Positions 25,943 through 34,363 of a DNA stretch of 64,000 nucleotides are shown here, one piece after another (position 1 is the stretch's first letter; the number at the start of each line of letters is the position of its first letter). Made by a program: the position numbers and the translations under genes. Under the pieces are notes generated by a model. That model made no database searches, was not told where the DNA came from, and was given only the letters and a program-made list of their open reading frames with translations. This DNA is from Photorhabdus cinerea (GTDB lineage Bacteria; Pseudomonadota; Gammaproteobacteria; Enterobacterales; Enterobacteriaceae), in contig NZ_PUJW01000008.1 in the NCBI RefSeq assembly GCF_011189575.1, positions 62,001 to 126,000 of the forward strand, given 5' to 3'.

Positions 25943-26887
25943 ATGGAGCTAATTCGCGGTATATGTAATATCCGGGCGCGTCACCATGGTTGCGTGCTGA
26001 CGATTGGTAATTTTGATGGTGTCCATAGAGGCCACCAAGCACTATTGAAGCACTTAAAACGCGAAGGGCAGCGTCTGGGATTACCGGTAATGATCATGAT
26101 TTTTGAGCCACAACCTCTGGAAGTTTTTGCCAAGGTTAATGCCCCTGCGCGTCTGACGAGATTGAGGGATAAAGCCAAATATCTCGCCCAGTGTGGAGTG
26201 GATTATTTATTATGTGTGAAATTTGACAGGAATTTTGCGGCAAATACGCCAGAAGCCTTTGTTTCGCGGTTGCTCGTGGAAAAATTGGGTGTTAAGTTTC
26301 TGGCGGTAGGAGATGACTTTCGTTTTGGCAAATCCCGCAGTGGGGACTTTGCCTTTCTACAGCAAGCCGGTGAAACATACGGTTTTGACGTGACCAACAG
26401 CGAAAGTTTTTGTGATAGTGGTTTGCGGATCAGCAGCACCGCTATCCGTCAGGCACTGCAAGATGATGATTTGGTATTAGCTGAAACATTGTTGGGACAT
26501 CCATATAGTATTTGTGGCCGGGTCGTTCATGGTAGACGGCTGGGGAGTACTATTGGCTTTCCAACAGCTAATTTGCCATTAAAACGTTTAGTCGCTCCTG
26601 TACAAGGCGTTTATGTCGTTGAAGTCTATGGCCTGGGAGATAAGCCTTTACCGGGTGTTGCCAATATTGGTACACGTCCAACCGTCTCTGGTCAGGGCCA
26701 ACAACTTGAAGTACATCTGATTGATACCCAAATGGATCTGTATGGGCGTCATATTGATGTGGTGTTACGCAAAAAACTGCGTAATGAGCAGCGGTTTGCT
26801 TCCCTTGATGCACTCAAGCAGCAAATTGCTAATGATTTGGTCGCTGCGAAGGAATTCTTTAAACAGCAGCCAGTGTCATGTATTTAG
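25943..26887 (+). CDS. ribF: Bifunctional riboflavin kinase/FAD synthetase RibF
   Basis: Makes FMN from riboflavin and FAD from FMN. 314 residues. The N-terminal adenylyltransferase domain has IGNFDGVHRGHQALL (HxGH-type) and SGLRISSTAIRQAL. The C-terminal kinase domain has the motifs STIGFPTANL and GVYVVEV. It is the first gene of a ribF-ileS-lspA string, with 24 bases before ileS, in the E. coli order. Confidence 0.97.
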   Translation: MELIRGICNIRARHHGCVLTIGNFDGVHRGHQALLKHLKREGQRLGLPVMIMIFEPQPLEVFAKVNAPARLTRLRDKAKYLAQCGVDYLLCVKFDRNFAANTPEAFVSRLLVEKLGVKFLAVGDDFRFGKSRSGDFAFLQQAGETYGFDVTNSESFCDSGLRISSTAIRQALQDDDLVLAETLLGHPYSICGRVVHGRRLGSTIGFPTANLPLKRLVAPVQGVYVVEVYGLGDKPLPGVANIGTRPTVSGQGQQLEVHLIDTQMDLYGRHIDVVLRKKLRNEQRFASLDALKQQIANDLVAAKEFFKQQPVSCI

Positions 26888-26911
26888 CGGAAAATTGGAA
26901 TTGAGAATCGA

Positions 26912-29725
26912 ATGAGTGACTATAAAAATACCCTGAACTTACCAGAAACAGGGTTTCCAATGCGCGGAGACTTAGCAAAGCGCGAACCAGACATGCTAAA
27001 ACGTTGGTACAAAGATGAGTTGTATCAGGTAATTCGTAAAGCAAAAGCCGGTAAAAAAACATTTATTCTGCATGATGGCCCTCCTTATGCGAATGGCAGC
27101 ATTCATATTGGTCACTCAGTCAATAAGATTCTCAAAGATATTATTATTAAATCCAAAGGGATGGAGGGGTATGATTCCCCATATGTTCCCGGTTGGGATT
27201 GCCATGGTTTACCCATTGAGCTTAAGGTTGAGCAGATTATTGGTAAACCAGGGGAAAAATTTTCTGCCGCTGAATTCCGTGCCGAGTGCCGTAAATATGC
27301 CAAAGAGCAGATCGAAGGTCAGAAAGAAGACTTTATCCGTCTGGGGGTATTAGGTGACTGGGGACGTCCATATCTGACGATGGACTTTAAGACTGAAGCC
27401 AACATCATTCGTGCGTTGAGCCGTGTTATTGCCAATGGTCACCTGTTGAAAGGAGCCAAGCCTGTTCATTGGTGTACTGATTGTGGTTCTTCACTGGCTG
27501 AAGCAGAAGTTGAGTATTACGACAAAACGTCTCCGTCTATTGATGTACGTTTTAACGCCGTTGATGTGGCTGCTGTCTGTGAGAAATTTGGTGTGCAGGC
27601 ATCGCGTCAGCCAGTATCTCTGGTTATCTGGACAACCACACCATGGACGTTGCCGGCTAACCGGGCAATCGCTCTGCATGCTGAATTTGACTATCAATTA
27701 GTACAGATTGAAGGTGAGTGTCTGATTCTGGCAGCTGATTTGGTCGAAAGTGTGATGAAGCGTGCAGGTATTACTTCGTGGACAGTGTTGGGCCATTGTG
27801 CAGGTTCTGCGCTGGAACTGTTACGCTTCAAACATCCGTTTATGGGCTTTGATTCACCTGTTGTACTGGGCGATCACGTTACACTGGATGCGGGTACCGG
27901 TGCTGTTCACACTGCACCAGGTCATGGCCCGGACGACTTCGTTCTTGGTCAGAAATATGGTTTGGAAGTAGCAAACCCGGTTGGGCCGAACGGTTGCTAT
28001 CTGTCTGGGACTTATCCTTCTTTAGATGGCATATTTGTCTTTAAGGCAAATGATGTCGTTTTGAATATCCTGCGTGAAAACAATGCATTACTGCATTTGG
28101 AAAAATTACAGCACAGTTATCCTTGCTGCTGGCGTCACAAGACACCTATCATTTTTCGTGCCACGCCGCAGTGGTTTGTCAGCATGGATCAAAATGGTCT
28201 GCGCAAACAATCTCTGAAAGAGATCAAAGAGGTCCAGTGGATTCCTGGCTGGGGTCAAGCTCGTATTGAAGCAATGGTTGAAAACCGCCCTGACTGGTGT
28301 ATTTCACGTCAGCGTACTTGGGGCACGCCGATGTCCCTGTTTGTCCATAAAGAGACAGAAGAACTTCATCCACGTACTATCGAGCTGATGGAAGAAGTTG
28401 CAAAACGTGTTGAAGTTGATGGCATTCAGGCGTGGTGGGATCTGGACCCAGCCGAACTGTTGGGTGATGACGCCGCTAATTATGTCAAAATCTTTGACAC
28501 GCTGGATGTGTGGTTCGATTCAGGATCAACTCATTCGTCTGTTGTTGATGCCCGTTCTGAATTCCAGGGTAACTCGGCGGATATTTATCTTGAGGGTTCA
28601 GATCAGCACCGTGGCTGGTTTATGTCTTCTCTGATGATCTCCACTGCAATGAAAGGCAACGCGCCTTATCGTCAGGTATTGACGCATGGCTTCACTGTGG
28701 ATGGTCAGGGCCGTAAGATGTCTAAGTCTATCGGTAACACAGTCAGTCCGCAGGATGTGATGGATAAATTAGGGGCGGATATTCTGCGTCTATGGGTTGC
28801 CTCTACCGATTACACTGGTGAAATCGCGGTATCTGATGAGATCCTCAAACGTTCTGCTGATGCATATCGACGTATCCGTAACACGGCACGTTTCCTGCTG
28901 GCAAACTTGAATGGCTTTGATCCTGAACAGCATATGGTTAAGCCAGAAGAGATGGCTGTGCTGGATCGCTGGGCTGTAGGTCGTGCTCAGGCGGCTCAGG
29001 CAGACATTGCTAAATGCTACGAGGAATATGATTTCCACACGGTTGTTCAGCGTTTGATGCAATTCTGTTCCGTGGAAATGGGATCATTCTATCTTGATAT
29101 TATTAAAGACCGTCAATACACAGCTAAGAGCGATAGCTTAGCTCGTCGCAGTTGCCAAACAGCTTTGTATCATATTGCAGAAGCACTGGTTCGCTGGATG
29201 GCGCCTATTCTCTCCTTCACGGCGGATGAAGTTTGGAATGAGTTGCCTGGCAAACGCGCTCAGTATGTATTTACAGAAGAGTGGTATGACGGCTTGTTTG
29301 GTCTGGCCACAGGCGAGCAAATGAATGATACTTTCTGGGCTGATCTACTGGCTGTTCGTGGTGAAGTTAATAAAGTATTGGAGCAGGCACGTGCAGACAA
29401 GCATATCCGTAGCTCATTGGAAGCCGCGGTGACTCTGTATGCAGATAATGAACTGGCAGACAAACTGAACAGTCTGGGGGATGAATTACGTTTCGTTCTG
29501 TTGACCTCTCAGGTTTCTGTCGCTGGTTATGAGTTAGCTGGTGAAGATGCACAGCAAAGCGAAATTGGTAGCTTGAAAATTGCTTTCCGTAAAGCGGATG
29601 GTGAAAAATGTCCTCGTTGCTGGCATTACGCTAAAGATGTGGGATTGGTGGCGGAGCACGCAGAACTTTGTGGCCGCTGTGTAACTAATGTTGCCGGTAA
29701 CGGCGAAGAGCGTAAGTTTGCCTGA
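26912..29725 (+). CDS. ileS: Isoleucyl-tRNA synthetase
   Basis: Class I aminoacyl-tRNA synthetase that charges tRNA-Ile, with editing. 937 residues (E. coli 938). HIGH-type motif in GPPYANGSIHIGHSVNK near 57-73, KMSKS in GRKMSKSIGN at about 602-606, and the C-terminal zinc site CPRCW...CGRC. The bacterial (mupirocin-sensitive type) architecture is seen. The stop overlaps the lspA start by one base (TGATG). Confidence 0.99.
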   Translation: MSDYKNTLNLPETGFPMRGDLAKREPDMLKRWYKDELYQVIRKAKAGKKTFILHDGPPYANGSIHIGHSVNKILKDIIIKSKGMEGYDSPYVPGWDCHGLPIELKVEQIIGKPGEKFSAAEFRAECRKYAKEQIEGQKEDFIRLGVLGDWGRPYLTMDFKTEANIIRALSRVIANGHLLKGAKPVHWCTDCGSSLAEAEVEYYDKTSPSIDVRFNAVDVAAVCEKFGVQASRQPVSLVIWTTTPWTLPANRAIALHAEFDYQLVQIEGECLILAADLVESVMKRAGITSWTVLGHCAGSALELLRFKHPFMGFDSPVVLGDHVTLDAGTGAVHTAPGHGPDDFVLGQKYGLEVANPVGPNGCYLSGTYPSLDGIFVFKANDVVLNILRENNALLHLEKLQHSYPCCWRHKTPIIFRATPQWFVSMDQNGLRKQSLKEIKEVQWIPGWGQARIEAMVENRPDWCISRQRTWGTPMSLFVHKETEELHPRTIELMEEVAKRVEVDGIQAWWDLDPAELLGDDAANYVKIFDTLDVWFDSGSTHSSVVDARSEFQGNSADIYLEGSDQHRGWFMSSLMISTAMKGNAPYRQVLTHGFTVDGQGRKMSKSIGNTVSPQDVMDKLGADILRLWVASTDYTGEIAVSDEILKRSADAYRRIRNTARFLLANLNGFDPEQHMVKPEEMAVLDRWAVGRAQAAQADIAKCYEEYDFHTVVQRLMQFCSVEMGSFYLDIIKDRQYTAKSDSLARRSCQTALYHIAEALVRWMAPILSFTADEVWNELPGKRAQYVFTEEWYDGLFGLATGEQMNDTFWADLLAVRGEVNKVLEQARADKHIRSSLEAAVTLYADNELADKLNSLGDELRFVLLTSQVSVAGYELAGEDAQQSEIGSLKIAFRKADGEKCPRCWHYAKDVGLVAEHAELCGRCVTNVAGNGEERKFA

Positions 29726-30228
29726 TGAATAGACCCATTTGCTCCACTGGCCTTCGCTGGCTTTGGTTAGTTGTTGTGGTATTGGTTTTGGATCTGAGTA
29801 GTAAGCAGTTAGTGCTTAAGCATTTTCATCTGTATGAATCTGTTCCACTGATACCTTATTTTAATCTAACTTATGCCCAGAATTTGGGGGCAGCTTTCAG
29901 TTTCCTTGCAGATAAGGACGGCTGGCAGCGTTGGTTCTTTGCATTAATTGCTGTTGGTATTTCAGTTGTGTTAACGGTAATGATGTATCGCTCCAGTGCG
30001 AAGAAGAAACTGAGTAATATCGCTTATGCCCTAATTATTGGTGGAGCATTGGGTAATCTGTTTGACCGGTTGGTTCATGGTTTTGTCATCGATTTTATCG
30101 ATTTTTATGTCGGCGACTGGCATTGGCCAACCTTTAATATTGCTGATATGGCGATATGTATCGGGGCTGCATTAGTTATTATTGATAGCTTTTTCAGCCA
30201 AGATGAAAAAAAGGTCAATGCAGGATAA
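29725..30228 (+). CDS. lspA: Lipoprotein signal peptidase
   Basis: Inner-membrane aspartyl protease that removes signal peptides from prolipoproteins after lipid attachment by Lgt (encoded at 57304). 167 residues with four membrane helices. Catalytic aspartates are in GNLFDRLVHG and the FNIADMAI motif; NLGAAFSFL is also typical. It is translationally coupled to ileS through a one-base overlap. Confidence 0.98.
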   Translation: MNRPICSTGLRWLWLVVVVLVLDLSSKQLVLKHFHLYESVPLIPYFNLTYAQNLGAAFSFLADKDGWQRWFFALIAVGISVVLTVMMYRSSAKKKLSNIAYALIIGGALGNLFDRLVHGFVIDFIDFYVGDWHWPTFNIADMAICIGAALVIIDSFFSQDEKKVNAG

Positions 30229-30333
30229 CAGTCTATTTTAGTGGATAATTTGGATTTAAGCAGTGTGCGAAAACCAAGTCGTACACTATAGTGCGTAAGA
30301 GTGATTCTTTTTGGGCTGCATTAAAATGTAAAA

Positions 30334-30358
30334 GCTAGTGCTTTTTTTAAGCACTAGC
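30334..30358 (+). terminator. Hairpin between lspA and fkpB
   Basis: 10-bp perfect stem GCTAGTGCTT (30334-30343) with AAGCACTAGC (30349-30358), loop of five T. The downstream sequence is not T-rich until CTTTTTATGG 10 bases later, so termination is uncertain. It may partly separate fkpB-ispH from the ileS string. Confidence 0.5.
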
Positions 30359-30410
30359 CAAATTCGCTTTTTATGGCAAAGAATGACAAATAAAATAGGT
30401 TCTGAATAAT

Positions 30411-30881
30411 ATGTCAAAGCAGGTACAAGAGCACAGTGCGGTTTTACTGCATTTCACTTTAAAGCTGCAAGATGGCTCTATGGCTGATTCCACCCATAAT
30501 CAGGGCAAACCTGCATTATTCCGCCTGGGTGATGGAACGCTTTCTTCGTCTTTGGAACAGCAGCTTACCGGGCTAAAAGAGGGTGATAAACATACATTCA
30601 CTTTGGCTGGTGAAGCTGTATTTGGTAAACCAAATCCTGATTTGATCCAATATTTTACTCCGCGTGATTTTGCCGAAACAGGTATTCCTGAAATTGGAAC
30701 TATAATGCTATTTACGGCAATGAATGGCAGTGAAATGCCAGGCATAGTGAAAGAAGTGGCAGAAGAATCTGTTACTGTTGATTTTAATCATCCGCTGGCA
30801 GATCAGAACATCACTTTTGAAATTGAAGTGCTGGAAATTGACCCACAGTTGGAGGAAAACCATGCAGATATTGCTGGCTAA
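30411..30881 (+). CDS. fkpB: FKBP-type peptidyl-prolyl isomerase FkpB (SlpA)
   Basis: Catalyses cis-trans isomerisation of prolyl bonds in the cytoplasm. 156 residues of the SlyD-like FKBP class: an FKBP half with LHFTLKLQDGSMADSTH, an inserted-flap chaperone region, and the end VDFNHPLADQNITFEIEV. Its 3' end overlaps the ispH start by 20 bases, as in the conserved lspA-fkpB-ispH order. Confidence 0.95.
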   Translation: MSKQVQEHSAVLLHFTLKLQDGSMADSTHNQGKPALFRLGDGTLSSSLEQQLTGLKEGDKHTFTLAGEAVFGKPNPDLIQYFTPRDFAETGIPEIGTIMLFTAMNGSEMPGIVKEVAEESVTVDFNHPLADQNITFEIEVLEIDPQLEENHADIAG

Positions 30882-31815
30882 TCCCCGAGGCTTTTGTGCC
30901 GGTGTTGACCGCGCCATCAGTATTGTAGAACGCGCTCTGGAATTATATGGCGCGCCGATCTATGTTCGCCATGAGGTTGTTCATAATCGTTATGTTGTAG
31001 ATAACCTGCGCGAGCGGGGGGCTATCTTTATTGAAGAAATTTCAGAAGTACCCGATGATGCAATTCTGATTTTTTCTGCTCATGGAGTTTCACAGGCTAT
31101 TCGTGCTGAAGCGCGTTCCCGTAATCTGACAATGTTGTTCGATGCGACTTGTCCTCTAGTGACGAAAGTCCATATGGAAGTGGCCAGAGCAAGCCGGAAA
31201 GGTAAAGAAGCTATTCTGATTGGTCACGCCGGGCATCCAGAAGTTGAAGGAACAATGGGTCAGTACAACAATGTTGAAGGTGGAATGTATCTGGTTGAGT
31301 CTCCTGATGATGTATGGAATCTGAAAGTCAAAGATGAAGATAACCTGTGTTTTATGACGCAAACAACATTATCTGTTGATGATACTTCAGAAGTGATTGA
31401 TGCACTTAATGAACGATTCCCAAACATTGTGGGTCCTCGGAAAGATGATATCTGCTATGCAACGACTAACCGTCAGGAAGCGGTACGGGATCTGGCATCT
31501 GATGCAGATGTTGTCTTGGTTGTTGGTTCGAAGAATTCTTCTAACTCTAATCGTCTTGCTGAGTTAGCTCAGCGGGTGGGTAAGCCAGCTTACTTGATAG
31601 ATTCTGCTGATGATATAAAAGAGGAATGGATTACTGGCATTTCTACGATTGGTGTGACAGCAGGTGCTTCCGCACCGGATATCTTAGTTCAGCAAGTGAT
31701 TGATCGCCTGAAAAATCTTGGCGCTGATTCGGTTGAGGAATTACATGGCAGGGAAGAAAATATTGTTTTCGAAGTGCCGAAAGAGCTGCGTGTCGAAGTT
31801 AAAGAGATTAGTTAA
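30862..31815 (+). CDS. ispH: 4-hydroxy-3-methylbut-2-enyl diphosphate reductase IspH
   Basis: [4Fe-4S] enzyme, the last step of the MEP isoprenoid pathway. 317 residues from the ATG at 30862, which has GGAGGAAA just before it; the frame is open 28 codons further inside fkpB. The cluster cysteines are C12 (RGFCAGVDRA), the one in DATCPLVTKVH and the one in DDICYATTNRQ. The C-terminus is somewhat acidic with no oddity. Confidence 0.98.
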   Translation: MQILLANPRGFCAGVDRAISIVERALELYGAPIYVRHEVVHNRYVVDNLRERGAIFIEEISEVPDDAILIFSAHGVSQAIRAEARSRNLTMLFDATCPLVTKVHMEVARASRKGKEAILIGHAGHPEVEGTMGQYNNVEGGMYLVESPDDVWNLKVKDEDNLCFMTQTTLSVDDTSEVIDALNERFPNIVGPRKDDICYATTNRQEAVRDLASDADVVLVVGSKNSSNSNRLAELAQRVGKPAYLIDSADDIKEEWITGISTIGVTAGASAPDILVQQVIDRLKNLGADSVEELHGREENIVFEVPKELRVEVKEIS

Positions 31816-31931
31816 GTAATCTGACGACAGATAAGAGTAAGGCAGCGTGTAAACATTTTACTTAATACATTCATTCATCTGATTGAGCGCCTGTGTTAAA
31901 TCAGGAAAAAGGCTATTCATAGTGAGGGATT

Positions 31932-32753
31932 ATGACTGATACAGATATTCGTGTTGCTATTGTTGGCGCTGGTGGACGTATGGGACGTCAGTTAATTCAG
32001 GCTGTCCATCAGTTGAGTGGGGTAGTTCTTGGTGTAGCTCTGGAACGTTCTAGTTCTTCTTTGATTGGTGCGGATGCTGGAGAATTGGTGGGTATTGGTC
32101 ATACAGGTGTTACTGTGTGTGATGACTTGAAAAATGTTGTTGATAATTTTGATGTTCTTATTGATTTTACCCGCCCGGAAGGAACCCTTGCACACCTTGA
32201 AATCTGTCGTCAGCATGGTAAAGCGATAGTTATTGGTACAACGGGCTTTGATGACGAAGCTAAGCAGACGATTAAAGATGCTTCGGCTGATATCCCGATT
32301 GTATTTGCAGCAAATTTCAGTGTTGGTGTAAATCTGGTGCTTAAGCTACTGGAAAAAGCGGCGAAAGTGATGGGTGAATATACTGATATCGAAATTATCG
32401 AAGCTCATCACCGCCACAAAGTAGATGCACCATCAGGCACCGCGTTGGCGATGGGAGAATCTATTGCCCATGCTTTAGGGCGCGATCTCAAAGAATGTGC
32501 TGTATATGCCCGTGAAGGTTATACTGGTGAACGTGATCTGAAAAGTATCGGTTTTTCTACTATCCGTGCCGGAGATATTGTTGGTGAACATACCGCTATG
32601 TTTGCAGATATTGGTGAGAGAGTGGAGATAACTCACAAGGCTTCCAGTAGGATGACGTTTGCAAATGGAGCGGTAAAGGCGGCATTGTGGCTAAATGGTA
32701 AAAACAACGGTCTTTTTGATATGAAAGATGTTTTAAACCTCGATTTACTTTAA
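31932..32753 (+). CDS. dapB: 4-hydroxy-tetrahydrodipicolinate reductase DapB
   Basis: NAD(P)H-dependent step of lysine and diaminopimelate synthesis. 273 residues, the E. coli length. Nucleotide-binding VGAGGRMGRQLIQA is at the N-terminus, and the active-site EAHHRHKVDAPSGTALAMGE is intact. GAGGGA precedes the ATG. It stands alone between ispH and carA with its own terminator. Confidence 0.98.
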   Translation: MTDTDIRVAIVGAGGRMGRQLIQAVHQLSGVVLGVALERSSSSLIGADAGELVGIGHTGVTVCDDLKNVVDNFDVLIDFTRPEGTLAHLEICRQHGKAIVIGTTGFDDEAKQTIKDASADIPIVFAANFSVGVNLVLKLLEKAAKVMGEYTDIEIIEAHHRHKVDAPSGTALAMGESIAHALGRDLKECAVYAREGYTGERDLKSIGFSTIRAGDIVGEHTAMFADIGERVEITHKASSRMTFANGAVKAALWLNGKNNGLFDMKDVLNLDLL

Positions 32754-32777
32754 ATTTTTTTTTGTAACTGATTGATA

Positions 32778-32812
32778 TCGCATGATTATTTTTTAAATTA
32801 TGCGATTTTTTA
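32778..32812 (+). terminator. dapB terminator
   Basis: 9-bp stem with one G-T pair: TCGCATGAT (32778-32786) with ATTATGCGA (32797-32805), loop 10 bases, followed by TTTTTTATTG. Confidence 0.75.
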
Positions 32813-33046
32813 TTGTTTTGTTTGATTATATTGATTTTTCGTTTATTTTATTCATTTATACCTTGTTTTTACCCTTTGTTTTCTTCTTTTTTCTCCTTTT
32901 TATGATGATTTATAAATTTTTATTTGAAAATTAAATCTTCTATGGTAGTAATCGTTTTATCAACTAACTTTACTTCTATTTTTAGTCTTATTTTATTAGT
33001 TTTTCTAGTGAAGGTGCAAAAAAATAAGAAAAGTAACATTTTTTGT

Positions 33047-33074
33047 AGACAACCACCCCTCTCATCATTAGAAT
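33047..33074 (+). promoter_or_regulatory. Candidate carAB upstream promoter P1
   Basis: TAGACA (33047-33052), 16-base spacer, TAGAAT (33069-33074), about 110 bases before carA. It occupies the position of the pyrimidine-controlled P1 in E. coli. The stretch 32820-33046 is very AT-rich with no supported gene; the short frame at 32924-33121 is not credible. Confidence 0.5.
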
Positions 33075-33137
33075 GCGCGCAATTTGCCAAAATTTTGCTT
33101 AAAAAGCAGCTTTGGCATTGATTTTGAGGAGTAAATC

Positions 33138-33172
33138 TGAATTAATATGCGATAATTTCGAATAATTATTCT
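33138..33172 (+). promoter_or_regulatory. Pair of ARG boxes (ArgR operator) at carAB
   Basis: TGAATTAATATGCG (33138-33151) and CGAATAATTATTCT (33159-33172) lie 21 bases centre to centre, the usual spacing of paired ARG boxes (consensus WNTGAATWWWWATTCANW). They end just before the carA ribosome site, as in E. coli where they overlap promoter P2. This implies arginine repression. Confidence 0.8.
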
Positions 33173-33184
33173 TTGGAGGGTGTT

Positions 33185-34348
33185 TTGATTAAGTCAGCTA
33201 TATTGGTTCTGGAAGACGGAACCCAATTCCATGGTCGCGCCATAGGTGCAGAAGGGGCGGCAGTGGGGGAAGTGGTTTTCAATACCTCAATGACCGGATA
33301 TCAAGAAATTCTCACAGACCCTTCCTATTCCCACCAAATTGTCACTCTTACTTATCCCCATATTGGTAATGTCGGTGTTAACTCAGCTGATAAAGAATCA
33401 TTAAAAGTACAGGCTCAAGGGCTGGTGATTCGTGATCTACCACTGTTAACCAGTAATTTCCGCTGCGAAGAAACCCTTTCTGATTACCTTAAGCGCCATA
33501 ATATTGTGGCGATAGCGGATATCGACACGCGTAAACTGACTCGTTTGTTAAGAGAAAAAGGTTCACAGAATGGTTGTATTATAGCAGGTAAGCAGATTGA
33601 TGCTGAGGTTGCGTTGGAAAAGGCCAAAATATTTCCGGGACTGCAAGGAATGGATTTGGCAAAAGAAGTGACAACGGAACAGGCTTACCCGTGGTTACAG
33701 GGAAGTTGGACTCTGGCAGACGGATTACCAAAAGAGAAACAGGAACAGGAGCTGCCTTATCATGTCGTTGCTTATGACTTTGGTGCAAAACTCAATATCT
33801 TGCGGATGCTGGTAGATCGTGGCTGCCGTCTGACCGTTGTTCCTGCTCAAACACCGGCTGAAGATGTACTGAAACTTAATCCAGATGGTATTTTCCTGTC
33901 CAATGGACCGGGTGACCCGGCACCTTGTAGCTACGCAATTGAAGCGGTCAAAACTCTCCTTGAGACAGATATTCCGATCTTTGGTATTTGCCTTGGACAC
34001 CAACTACTAGCACTGGCCAGTGGTGCTGAAACAATGAAAATGAAATTTGGTCATCACGGTGGCAACCATCCGGTAAAAGATCTTGATCGTAATGTTGTGA
34101 TGATTACTGCACAGAACCACGGTTTTGCTGTAGATGAAAAATCATTGCCGACAAATCTGCGGGTTACCCACAAATCTCTGTTTGATGGCACTTTGCAAGG
34201 AGTTCATCGAACAGATAAACCTGCATTCAGTTTTCAGGGGCATCCGGAAGCCAGCCCTGGACCACATGAAACGGCACCATTGTTCGATCACTTTATCAAA
34301 CTGATTAAACAGTATTGCCAGCAAAATCGTCGTCATAACGCCAAGTAA
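33185..34348 (+). CDS. carA: Carbamoyl-phosphate synthase small subunit
   Basis: Glutamine amidotransferase that feeds ammonia to CarB for arginine and pyrimidine synthesis. 387 residues from the TTG at 33185 (MIKSAILVLEDGTQFHG), with GGAGGG 5 bases upstream; E. coli carA also starts with TTG. A TTG at 33173 would add four residues and overlap the ribosome site. The class-I amidotransferase nucleophile is in FGICLGHQLLALA, with the His-Glu pair in FQGHPEASPGPH. It is 15 bases upstream of carB. Confidence 0.97.
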   Translation: MIKSAILVLEDGTQFHGRAIGAEGAAVGEVVFNTSMTGYQEILTDPSYSHQIVTLTYPHIGNVGVNSADKESLKVQAQGLVIRDLPLLTSNFRCEETLSDYLKRHNIVAIADIDTRKLTRLLREKGSQNGCIIAGKQIDAEVALEKAKIFPGLQGMDLAKEVTTEQAYPWLQGSWTLADGLPKEKQEQELPYHVVAYDFGAKLNILRMLVDRGCRLTVVPAQTPAEDVLKLNPDGIFLSNGPGDPAPCSYAIEAVKTLLETDIPIFGICLGHQLLALASGAETMKMKFGHHGGNHPVKDLDRNVVMITAQNHGFAVDEKSLPTNLRVTHKSLFDGTLQGVHRTDKPAFSFQGHPEASPGPHETAPLFDHFIKLIKQYCQQNRRHNAK

Positions 34349-34363
34349 TCAGGAGCAAATAAA

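Noticed and set aside
32924..33121. 65-codon plus-strand frame upstream of carA
   Set aside because: Its low-complexity AT-rich composition overlaps the carAB promoter P1. The frame is best explained by chance.
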